DNA of 5,944 nucleotides from an uncultured Collinsella sp. (GTDB lineage Bacteria > Actinomycetota > Coriobacteriia > Coriobacteriales > Coriobacteriaceae), in NCBI GenBank assembly GCA_900757385.1, contig CAAENO010000054.1:1-5944 (forward strand), given 5' to 3'. The notes below the pieces were generated by a model. The model saw only the letters and a list, made by a program, of their open reading frames with translations. It made no database searches and was not told the origin of the DNA. Numbering within the stretch: position 1 is the stretch's first letter; every line of letters begins with the position of its first letter. The translations under genes and the position numbers were made by a program. This document shows positions 1 through 5,893 of the stretch, one piece after another.

Positions 1-120
1 CGGGACGCAGCTTCCGCAACCCCACCCATCCGGAAATCCCATCCCACTCCGCACACATCCGGGCATAGAACAATCAGCTTATTAGGCCTTCCATCAATAA
101 AGGGGCGCCCTCGTGTCACG

Positions 121-148
121 AAAAAAGCCTCGAGAATCTCGAGGCTTT
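121..148 (-). terminator. Rho-independent terminator of the flavodoxin-family gene
   Basis: Reading the minus strand, AAAGCCTCGAG and CTCGAGGCTTT form a perfect 11-bp stem (124-134 with 138-148) around a 3-nt loop, followed by a run of six T (complement of 121-126). It begins 35 nt after the stop codon of the minus-strand flavodoxin-family gene. The T-run is on the minus-strand exit side, so that is the main direction. The plus-strand exit is weaker (TTTCACGTTT), so some bidirectional activity is possible. Confidence 0.88.
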
Positions 149-183
149 CACGTTTGTATTATCTCGAGCGCGAGGCGACACGC

Positions 184-735
184 CTACTCGCCCAGCACGG
201 CCTTCTTGGCGGCTGCGGTCATGTTGTCCAGGTCCTCCTTGGTGGGGTGATCCTTTGCGGCAACCCAGTTGTCGAGCAGCATCTTAAATCGGGCGTTTTC
301 GGGATCTTGCTCGAGCATGGCCTCGTAGCGCTGCTTAACCGCGGGACCCATCTTGCCCTGGCACATCGCCCAGCCCGCAAGCTCGGCATCCTCGGCCAGA
401 TTGGAAGTTACGCGGTCGACAATCTGCTGGTAATAGCTCTGGTCGGCCCCAAAGCCGCAGGTGCCAAACAGGAACACGCGCTTGCCGTGCAAGGCGGAGA
501 GCAACGCCGCCACCGAGGGCGTGCAGGCACCCTTGTCGCACCAAAAACCGACAAGCACCGTATCGGCAGCGCAGGCACCCTCTGCCTCGTGCGCGACCTG
601 CTCCGGATCTGCATCATCGCTCAGCGCGGCGGCATGGATAAACTCGACGCCTGCAGCCTGCAGGGCGCGCTTGATCGCCCCCGAAACCATCCTGGTATTA
701 CCGCTCTTGCTGTTAACCACCATAGAGCATGTCAT
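184..735 (-). CDS. Flavodoxin-family protein (Flavodoxin_3-like), probable FMN-binding electron carrier
   Basis: This encodes a small soluble cytoplasmic flavoprotein of 183 residues from the ATG at 735. The first beta strand leads into SKSGNT (residues 9-14), the classic flavodoxin phosphate-binding loop for FMN. VGFWCDKGACT (62-72) and the strand ending FGTCGFG (90-96) fit the second and third flavin-contacting loops. The C-terminal part, with CQGKMGPAV (from 125) and HPTKEDL, resembles the single-domain Flavodoxin_3 type rather than long-chain electron-transfer flavodoxins. The gut bilirubin reductase accessory protein BilS is also flavodoxin-like, but no bilR-like reductase lies beside this gene, so the partner is unknown. 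The frame extends to a GTG at 741; I prefer the ATG because GAGG (746-749) is 10 nt upstream of it but only 4 nt from the GTG. The gene appears monocistronic, with its own promoter and terminator. The family call is firm, the partner and reaction are not. Confidence 0.9.
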   Translation of the reverse strand: MTCSMVVNSKSGNTRMVSGAIKRALQAAGVEFIHAAALSDDADPEQVAHEAEGACAADTVLVGFWCDKGACTPSVAALLSALHGKRVFLFGTCGFGADQSYYQQIVDRVTSNLAEDAELAGWAMCQGKMGPAVKQRYEAMLEQDPENARFKMLLDNWVAAKDHPTKEDLDNMTAAAKKAVLGE

Positions 736-794
736 AGTCACGTTGCCTCGTTTCCCCCGAAACTCGAGCCATTAATGCAATTTGTTAAAAGCAT

Positions 795-822
795 ATCTTA
801 GTACTAACGACGCAGATGTAAA
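795..822 (-). promoter_or_regulatory. Putative sigma-70-type promoter for the flavodoxin-family gene
   Basis: On the minus strand, TTTACA (complement of 817-822; 5 of 6 to the -35 consensus) is followed after 16 bp by TAAGAT (complement of 795-800; 4 of 6 to the -10 consensus, with the key second A and final T). This would start transcription near 788, giving a leader of about 50 nt before the ATG at 735. It lies in the 111-bp gap after the ABC operon stop codon. It is consensus matching only. Confidence 0.42.
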
Positions 823-830
823 CCATCTGC
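812..830. repeat. Short inverted repeat GCAGATG-N5-CATCTGC downstream of the ABC operon
   Basis: Perfect 7-bp arms (812-818 and 824-830) surround a 5-nt loop. It begins 17 nt past the ABC operon stop codon, where a terminator would sit. The minus-strand sequence after it (GTCGTTAGTAC) has no U-tract, so it would be a weak intrinsic terminator at best. It also overlaps the putative -35 box of the flavodoxin-family gene, so it could be an operator or could simply allow partial read-through. Confidence 0.4.
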
Positions 831-846
831 CGCTAATCGGCAGCCC

Positions 847-2706
847 CTACTGGGCAAACTGGCTGCGGTAGAGCTCGGCGTAGAAGCCGCCTGCCGCTAG
901 CAACTCGTCGTGCGTGCCGCGCTCGATAATCTGGCCGTCGCGCATAACCAGAATGCAGTCGGCATTGCGGATCGTCGACAGGCGGTGCGCCACCACAAAG
1001 CTCGTGCGGCCAGCCATGAGCTCGTCGAATGCCGCCTGCACCTGCAGCTCGGTACGCGTATCGATGCTCGACGTTGCCTCGTCCAGCAGCAGAATCGCCG
1101 GATCGGTGAGCATGACGCGCGCGATGCACAGCAGTTGTTTTTGACCCTGGCTAAACGTGCCGCCGTCCTCGCCGATTACCGTATCGTAGCCGCCTGGCAG
1201 CTGCACGATAAACTTGTGCGCGTGCGCGCGCTTGGCCGCCTCGATAACCTGCTCGCGCGTGGCATCTGGGCAACCGTAAGCGATGTTTTCCGCCACCGTG
1301 CCCTCGAACAGCCAGGTGTCCTGCAGCACCATGCCAAAGGCGCGACGCAGGCTCGAGCGCGTGTAGTCGCGCGACGAACGCCCGTCTACCGAGATGCGGC
1401 CGGCATCGATATCGTAAAAACGCAGCAGCAGGTTGATGAGCGTCGTCTTGCCGCAGCCCGTGGGACCGACCAGGGCAAAGCGCATGCCGGGCTTGGCCTC
1501 GATGCAGATATCCTGCAGCAGCTTGCGGTCGGGCACATAGCTAAAGTCCACATGCTCAAAGGCCACCTCGCCCTGCGGGGCGGCAAGCTCCACGGCATCT
1601 GGCGCATCGGGCTCTTGCTCGCTGGCGTCGAGCAGCGCAAACATACGACGCGCCGAGGCATACGCCGTCTGGATTTGCGTAATGACGTTGGTGACCTCGT
1701 TGAACGGCTTAGTGTACTGGTTGGCATAGGACAGGAAGATCTGCACGCCGCCCACCGTGAGCGCCGCGGGCACGCCCGTGATCACGCCCACGCAGCCGAT
1801 GACGGCAACCACGGCGTAGATGATGTTATTGATAAAGCGCGTACCGGGGTTGGAAAGCGAGCCCATAAACTGCGCGCGCTCGCCTGCGGTGTAGAGCTCA
1901 GCGTTGAGGGCATCGAAGCGCTGCTGGGCGTTGGGGCCATAGGCAAAGGCGTCGACAAGCTTCTGCTCGCCCACGTATTCCTCGATATGGCCGCCAAGCT
2001 GCCCTTGAATACGCTGCTGAGCCGTAAAGCTCTTGTTGGAGAGCTTGGCAATAGCACCGGCGGCAAAGATGGAGAGCGGCGTGACGAGCACCACCACGAG
2101 CGTCATGGTCAGGTTAATGGAGAGCATAAACGCAAGCGTGCCCACGATGGTAATAACACCGGTGAAAAGCTGCGTGAAGCCCTGCAGCAGACCGTCGCCC
2201 ACCTGGTCGACGTCGTTGACCACGCGGCTCATAAGGTCGCCGTGGGCGTGGCTGTCGATAAAGCTGAGCGGCATGCGGCTGAGCTTGTCGCTCGCCTCCA
2301 CGCGCATGTCACGCACCGTCTCGTAGGACAGACGGTTGACGCAATAGCCCTGCAGCCACTGGAAGGCCGCGGCCCCCACCACGACGAGCGCGAGTTTGGT
2401 GACAAGCGGCAGCAGTGCATCGAAGTCCACCTGGCCCGCCGCGACGATGAGGTCGATGCCCTCGCCGATGAGAATAGGCGTGTAGAGCTGCAAAATCACC
2501 GAGATGGCGGCGCTCACAAACGACGCCGTAAACGAAATACGGTGCGGACGGACGTAGCCCATCAGGCGGCGGGTCACCGCGCCCACGGGATAGCGCTCGG
2601 GGTCGCCGGGCTGGCGCGGGCCGTCGCCCAGGTCGTTGAGCTTGTCGTTGCCGGACACATTGGCCGTCATCGTGGCGACCGAACCGGAAGAAGTGTACGG
2701 ATTCAT
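847..2706 (-). CDS. ABC exporter half-transporter, canonical subunit (TM288/LmrD/BmrD-like)
   Basis: This encodes 619 residues, a fused type IV ABC exporter half: an N-terminal six-helix membrane domain (about 57-335) and a C-terminal nucleotide-binding domain (about 380-615). Visible motifs are Walker A GPTGCGKT (414-421), Q-loop Gln462, signature FSQGQ (518-522), Walker B LLLDEATSSID with catalytic Glu543, and switch His574. Walker B and the switch are intact, but the signature has Gln for the first Gly of LSGGQ. That is the known pattern for the consensus subunit of heterodimeric exporters, whose altered signature completes the partner's degenerate site. A roughly 40-residue hydrophilic Gly/Pro/Asp-rich N-terminal extension precedes the first helix, as is common in this subunit type. 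The start is the ATG immediately after the partner's TAA, with a strong AAGGAGG 8 nt upstream. The substrate cannot be read from sequence; drug, peptide or lipid export are all possible. Confidence 0.95.
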   Translation of the reverse strand: MNPYTSSGSVATMTANVSGNDKLNDLGDGPRQPGDPERYPVGAVTRRLMGYVRPHRISFTASFVSAAISVILQLYTPILIGEGIDLIVAAGQVDFDALLPLVTKLALVVVGAAAFQWLQGYCVNRLSYETVRDMRVEASDKLSRMPLSFIDSHAHGDLMSRVVNDVDQVGDGLLQGFTQLFTGVITIVGTLAFMLSINLTMTLVVVLVTPLSIFAAGAIAKLSNKSFTAQQRIQGQLGGHIEEYVGEQKLVDAFAYGPNAQQRFDALNAELYTAGERAQFMGSLSNPGTRFINNIIYAVVAVIGCVGVITGVPAALTVGGVQIFLSYANQYTKPFNEVTNVITQIQTAYASARRMFALLDASEQEPDAPDAVELAAPQGEVAFEHVDFSYVPDRKLLQDICIEAKPGMRFALVGPTGCGKTTLINLLLRFYDIDAGRISVDGRSSRDYTRSSLRRAFGMVLQDTWLFEGTVAENIAYGCPDATREQVIEAAKRAHAHKFIVQLPGGYDTVIGEDGGTFSQGQKQLLCIARVMLTDPAILLLDEATSSIDTRTELQVQAAFDELMAGRTSFVVAHRLSTIRNADCILVMRDGQIIERGTHDELLAAGGFYAELYRSQFAQ

Positions 2707-4578
2707 TTAGCAGCCCTCCTTTGCGCAGGCAGATGCAGAGGCGATTGGGGCGGGCGTGGCACTTGGGGCGGACGCGGACGCGGCACTCCCCTGCTGGCCC
2801 TCGAGCTCCTCGCGGCGAAGCTGCGACTGGCAGATCTCGCGGTAAAGCTGACAAGTCGCATACAGCTCGTCGTGCGTACCCAAGCCCGCGACCGAACCGT
2901 GGTCAAGCACGCAGATCATGTCGGCATCGCGCACGGTCGAGACGCGCTGGCTTACGATGACGGTTGTCAGCGGCAGCCCACCCTCGACGGCACCACGACC
3001 GCTGCGCTCACGAATGGCGTGACGAAGCGCCGCATCGGTCTTAAAGTCGAGCGCCGAGGCAGAATCGTCCATGATCAGGACCTGCGGCGAGCCCACCAGG
3101 GCGCGCGCAATGGTCAGGCGCTGGCGCTGACCGCCGCTGAAGTTCTTGCCGCCCGCCTCGACCGGGGCGTCGAGCCCCTGCGGCTTGTTGCGCACGAACT
3201 CGCTGGCCTGCGCTATATCGAGCGCCGTCCACAGTTCCTCATCGGTTGCCGACTCGTCGCGCCAGGTCAGGTTGCTGCGGATCGTGCCGCTCACCAGCGA
3301 CGCTCGCTGCGGAACGGTCGCGACCACGTGACGCAGCTGGTCGAGCGGCCATGCGCGCACGTCGGCGCCCATCACGCTCACGCTGCCGGTGCCCGCATCG
3401 TACAGGCGTGGGATAAGCGAGACGAGTGTGGACTTGCCGCTGCCCGTGCCGCCGATGATGCCGAGTGTCTTGCCCAGCGGGAGTTCCAGCGTCACATCGC
3501 TCACGGCATTTGCCGCGCCGGCGCCAAACGAGAAGCTCGCATGGCTCAAGCTCAGCGCGGAGGCCGGAGCGGCATTACCCGTCGCGCCCGGCTTGGGCAG
3601 TGTGACCGGCTCGTTGTCCTCGTCGGTGATGCTCGGCACGCAATTGAGCACCTCGTTGATACGCGACGCACTGGCGCTCGCCTTGGTAAAGACCACGACC
3701 AGGTTGGCCACGTACACGATGGAGGTCAGGGTCTGCGTCATGTAGTTCACAAACGCCATAACCTGGCCCTGCGTGAGCTCGCCCACGTTGACCTGGATGC
3801 CGCCCACCCACAGGATGGCGCACACGCCCAGGTTCATCACCAAAAACGTAACGGGGTTAAGGATCGACGAGAGCTTGCCCACCGCGATGGCGGTATGGGC
3901 CTGGTCATCGGCGGCCTGGGCAAAGCGCTCGCGCTCGTGGTCCTCGCGTACAAAGGCGCGAACCACGCGGGCGCCCGAAAGGCCCTCGCGGCAAATGAGC
4001 GCGATGCGGTCGAGCTTTGCCTGCAGCTGTTTGTAGTACGGAATGCAGCGCGCCATGACAAACCAAAACACCAGGCCGATGGCGGGCGTGCAAATCAAAA
4101 AGATCATGCCGAGCTTAAGGTCGATGGCAAGGGCCGCAACCATGGAACCCACGGCCAAGAAGGGCCAGCGGATGAGCATGCGCACGCCCAGCGCCACGGC
4201 AAGCTGCACCTGGTTGATGTCGTTGGTGATGCGGGTGATAAGCGACGGCGTGCCAAAGCGGTCGAGTTCGGCATAGCTCAGTTTGTTGATATGCTGGTAG
4301 AGCGCACCGCGAATGTCGGTGCCCATGCCCTGCGAGGTGAGCGCCGCCATCTTTTGGCAGACGAGCGTAAACGAGATGCCGATCACGGCCATGGCGGCAA
4401 GCACCATGCCGTAGTGGACGACGGCGTCCACGTCGTGCGAGCCAATGCCCTTATCGATCATCTGGGCAATCACCAGCGGCGTCAGCAGGTCAAAGATCAC
4501 TTCGATCAACTTGCACGCAGGGCCGATCACCATATATCGGCGAAACTTACCACCAAAACGCCTGAGCAACTCAATCAT
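2707..4578 (-). CDS. ABC exporter half-transporter, degenerate-site subunit (TM287/LmrC/BmrC-like)
   Basis: This encodes 623 residues from the ATG at 4578: a six-helix membrane domain (about 14-300) and a nucleotide-binding domain (about 343-580). Motifs are Walker A GGTGSGKS (376-383), Q-loop Gln424, intact signature FSGGQ (480-484), Walker B LIMDDSASALD with Asp505 where the catalytic Glu should be, and SQR with Gln544 where the switch His should be. Glu-to-Asp plus His-to-Gln is the hallmark of the non-hydrolysing site in heterodimeric exporters, while its intact signature completes the partner's active site. The open frame continues to a GTG at 4635. I prefer 4578 because AGGGAG lies 9 nt upstream, the GTG has no Shine-Dalgarno, and MIELLRRFGG is the usual elbow-helix start. 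The last 31 residues (593-623) are an Ala/Ser/Pro-rich tail ending KEGC. It is the first gene of a two-gene operon, and its order (degenerate subunit first) matches TM287/288. Confidence 0.95.
   Translation of the reverse strand: MIELLRRFGGKFRRYMVIGPACKLIEVIFDLLTPLVIAQMIDKGIGSHDVDAVVHYGMVLAAMAVIGISFTLVCQKMAALTSQGMGTDIRGALYQHINKLSYAELDRFGTPSLITRITNDINQVQLAVALGVRMLIRWPFLAVGSMVAALAIDLKLGMIFLICTPAIGLVFWFVMARCIPYYKQLQAKLDRIALICREGLSGARVVRAFVREDHERERFAQAADDQAHTAIAVGKLSSILNPVTFLVMNLGVCAILWVGGIQVNVGELTQGQVMAFVNYMTQTLTSIVYVANLVVVFTKASASASRINEVLNCVPSITDEDNEPVTLPKPGATGNAAPASALSLSHASFSFGAGAANAVSDVTLELPLGKTLGIIGGTGSGKSTLVSLIPRLYDAGTGSVSVMGADVRAWPLDQLRHVVATVPQRASLVSGTIRSNLTWRDESATDEELWTALDIAQASEFVRNKPQGLDAPVEAGGKNFSGGQRQRLTIARALVGSPQVLIMDDSASALDFKTDAALRHAIRERSGRGAVEGGLPLTTVIVSQRVSTVRDADMICVLDHGSVAGLGTHDELYATCQLYREICQSQLRREELEGQQGSAASASAPSATPAPIASASACAKEGC
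2714..2722 (-). promoter_or_regulatory. Strong Shine-Dalgarno of the second ABC gene, inside the first gene
   Basis: AAAGGAGGG (complement of 2714-2722) lies in the last codons of the upstream ABC gene, 7-8 nt before the ATG at 2706. With TAA (2709-2707) abutting ATG (2706-2704) and no gap, this fixes the start and predicts translational coupling of the two subunits. Confidence 0.85.
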
Positions 4579-4591
4579 GTATAGGCGCTCC

Positions 4592-4626
4592 CTATCATCA
4601 TCCACATTCAATTCGAACCATGATAG
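4592..4626. repeat. Inverted repeat CTATCAT-N21-ATGATAG in the ABC operon leader
   Basis: Perfect 7-bp arms lie at 4592-4598 and 4620-4626, 28 bp apart centre to centre. One arm abuts the Shine-Dalgarno of the first ABC gene and the other overlaps its putative -10 box. It could bind a regulator or be chance, since 7-bp arms at this spacing are not rare. Confidence 0.25.
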
Positions 4627-4652
4627 TACCGCCACCCCAAAAGAAGCGTAAA
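4623..4652 (-). promoter_or_regulatory. Possible promoter of the ABC exporter operon
   Basis: On the minus strand, TTTACG (complement of 4647-4652) is followed after 18 bp by TACTAT (complement of 4623-4628). Both are 4-of-6 matches. An overlapping TATCAT is a better -10 match but has no good -35. Transcription would start about 40 nt before the preferred ATG. This is weak consensus evidence, supported mainly by the need for a promoter in this divergent gap. Confidence 0.27.
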
Positions 4653-4726
4653 CAACTCATCATTTCTAACGGGATTCAGTTTTCAGAGGAGCATACGCGC
4701 ACACCCAGCCAGTGGCGGGCCAATCG

Positions 4727-4755
4727 CTTGGTATACTTACATTAGTGCTACCAAG
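4727..4755. repeat. Inverted repeat CTTGGTA-N15-TACCAAG around the promoter, candidate operator
   Basis: Perfect 7-bp arms lie at 4727-4733 and 4749-4755. Arm centres are 22 bp apart, about two helical turns, so both face the same side of the DNA, as expected for a dimeric regulator. The left arm overlaps the extended -10 element and the centre (4741) is just before the predicted start site. The left arm is upstream of the transcript, so it would act as DNA, not as an RNA hairpin. Confidence 0.45.
4729..4737 (+). promoter_or_regulatory. Extended -10 promoter of the surface-protein gene
   Basis: TGGTATACT carries a TATACT -10 box (4732-4737, 5 of 6) preceded by TG-N, the extended -10 element. 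No convincing -35 box lies 16-18 bp upstream (CCAGTG region), which fits an extended -10 promoter. Transcription would begin near 4744, leaving a leader of about 44 nt with GAGG (4777-4780) 7 nt before the ATG at 4788. Confidence 0.55.
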
Positions 4756-4787
4756 TTAGTCGCCGACCCTTGAAATGAGGTACCGAG

Positions 4788-5780
4788 ATGAACGACATTC
4801 TCGCAAGAAGAGCAAGACGAGCAACTGTGGGCATCGCCCTTTCCGCGGCACTTGTCGCGGGAATCGCCCCCGCAACGGCGATCGCGGCAGAAACCAGCTC
4901 CCCCACCGGTGCAGTTGCCTTGCAGACGGAAGACGCGGCCGCCGCAAAGGAAAAAGCGTATGCAGCCATGCAGGAAGCGCTCAAAAACCTCGAGGCCGCA
5001 AAAGACGCCGCAGGTCCTGAGATATTAGAGACTATCGAGCATGTGATTACCGATTTGCAATCGCTCCGCGACAGGATGCTGAAGGAAGCCGACGACTCAA
5101 GGGGACCTCTTCTTTACCTACAAGCGAACGTCGATGCAGCCCAAGCCAAATACGATGAGGCCCACGACCGGACAAGCGGCCTTCAGGCAGAATTAAATAA
5201 GGCAATCGACGACGGAGCTTCTAACGAAACTATTAAGCAGTTGCAAAGTGAGATCATGTCGGCAGAAAGGCGAGAAAAATCTTGTGAAGATGATCTTCAC
5301 CGCTGCCAACGCCGGCTCGAAAGCCAGGAAAGTGTCGTCGCGAAGTTCGAAGCCAATGCGGAAAAATGTCAAACCGATATCGACGAAGAGACAGCCAAGC
5401 GAGATGCGCTCCTCGACAATTTGAAAAAAGCGCAAACGGCCTATGACGACGCCTGCAAGGCATACGAAGAGGCGAAGGCCGCGGCAGACAAGGCCACCTC
5501 GCCCGAGATAACGCAACCGACCGAGACGACGTCTCCCTCCAACTCGACGCAACCGACCGAGACGACGCAGCCCACCGGCTCGTCCGCAACCGGTAAAGAC
5601 ACCTCGCCAAACTCCACCAAGCAGGCGAACTCGAGCAGCGGCAAACAAGCAGATACGACCGCCGACAAGCTCGCGAACACGGGCGACACAACACCGAGCG
5701 CAATCGCACTCGCAGGAATCGCCACCGCAGGCCTCGGAATAACCGCCACAGCCACACGCCGCCTCAAGAACTCAAAATAG
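4788..5780 (+). CDS. Secreted, sortase-anchored coiled-coil surface protein (LANTG)
   Basis: This encodes 330 residues. The N-terminus is a Sec signal peptide: basic n-region with RRARR, hydrophobic core (about 14-28), and likely cleavage after AIA (31-33). Residues about 50-235 are Ala/Glu/Lys/Gln-rich and helical with clear heptads: one helix about 105-140, a break at GASN (143-146), and a second about 148-228. Residues about 237-294 form a Thr/Ser/Pro/Gln-rich stalk containing TQPTETT twice. The C-terminus is a full cell-wall sorting signal: LANTG (295-299), a hydrophobic segment (304-323) and a basic tail RRLKNSK. LAxTG is the motif associated with class E sortases. Cysteines occur at 166, 173, 194 and 223, odd for a wall protein. 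No enzyme domain is recognised; the helical rod probably displays or spaces something at the surface, or acts as an adhesin-like stalk. It is transcribed divergently from the ABC operon and no sortase gene is in the window. Confidence 0.9.
   Translation: MNDILARRARRATVGIALSAALVAGIAPATAIAAETSSPTGAVALQTEDAAAAKEKAYAAMQEALKNLEAAKDAAGPEILETIEHVITDLQSLRDRMLKEADDSRGPLLYLQANVDAAQAKYDEAHDRTSGLQAELNKAIDDGASNETIKQLQSEIMSAERREKSCEDDLHRCQRRLESQESVVAKFEANAEKCQTDIDEETAKRDALLDNLKKAQTAYDDACKAYEEAKAAADKATSPEITQPTETTSPSNSTQPTETTQPTGSSATGKDTSPNSTKQANSSSGKQADTTADKLANTGDTTPSAIALAGIATAGLGITATATRRLKNSK
5511..5567 (+). repeat. Two-copy direct repeat encoding TQPTETT in the stalk
   Basis: A 21-bp identical unit beginning ACGCAACCGACCGAGACGAC occurs at 5511-5531 and 5547-5567, a 36-bp period equal to 12 codons. 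Each copy encodes TQPTETT in the wall-spanning stalk, with a partial third TQPT just after. Repeat gain or loss would keep the reading frame and change stalk length. Confidence 0.8.
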
Positions 5781-5852
5781 CCGCCAGATCATACTACCTT
5801 CGCCAATCCACAAACCCAGAGACAAAAGAGGCCCGTTTCCCCAACCTGAACT

Positions 5853-5886
5853 GCCTCCCATTTCTTGGACATGAGAAATGGGAGGC
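5853..5886 (+). terminator. Perfect hairpin in the IS end: terminator-like, also masks the transposase ribosome binding site
   Basis: GCCTCCCATTTCT (5853-5865) and AGAAATGGGAGGC (5874-5886) form a perfect 13-bp stem with an 8-nt loop, followed by TTTCTTT (5887-5893). In RNA from the upstream surface-protein gene this would be a good intrinsic terminator. The right arm holds GGGAGG (5880-5885), the likely Shine-Dalgarno of the transposase start at 5894, so read-through RNA would hide it. Confidence 0.68.
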
Positions 5887-5893
5887 TTTCTTT

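Noticed and set aside
1..68. Possible ends of a neighbouring gene at the left edge (short plus frames ending at about 68 or 84, or a minus frame from an ATG at about 66 running off the edge)
   Set aside because: None has a ribosome binding site or recognisable protein signature, and the visible stretch is too short to judge. Positions 1-123 are left unannotated.
173..185. Small hairpin AGGCG-ACA-CGCCT at the flavodoxin stop codon
   Set aside because: The arms are only 5 bp with no T-run, and the strong terminator at 121-148 is a sufficient explanation for transcription ending.
154..801. Plus-strand open frame opposite the flavodoxin-family gene
   Set aside because: The minus strand shows a complete flavodoxin-type protein with SKSGNT, a ribosome binding site and a terminator. 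The plus frame has a TTG start next to the terminator and no domain.
910..4584. A 1224-codon open frame on the plus strand antisense to both ABC genes
   Set aside because: It is the mirror of strongly biased GC-rich coding sequence. Its translation is His/Arg/Ala/Gly-rich with no recognisable domain, while the minus strand encodes all the ABC motifs. Antisense open frames of this kind are common in high-GC genomes.
4579..4635. N-terminal extension of the first ABC gene from a GTG at 4635
   Set aside because: There is no Shine-Dalgarno before the GTG. The 19 extra residues are atypical for the family, and the ATG at 4578 has AGGGAG at 9 nt. The extension would also cover the putative promoter.
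5193..5767. Minus-strand open frames within the surface-protein gene
   Set aside because: They are shadows of the repetitive, Ala/Thr-rich coding sequence. They lack ribosome binding sites, and the plus strand has a full signal peptide-to-sortase-signal architecture.
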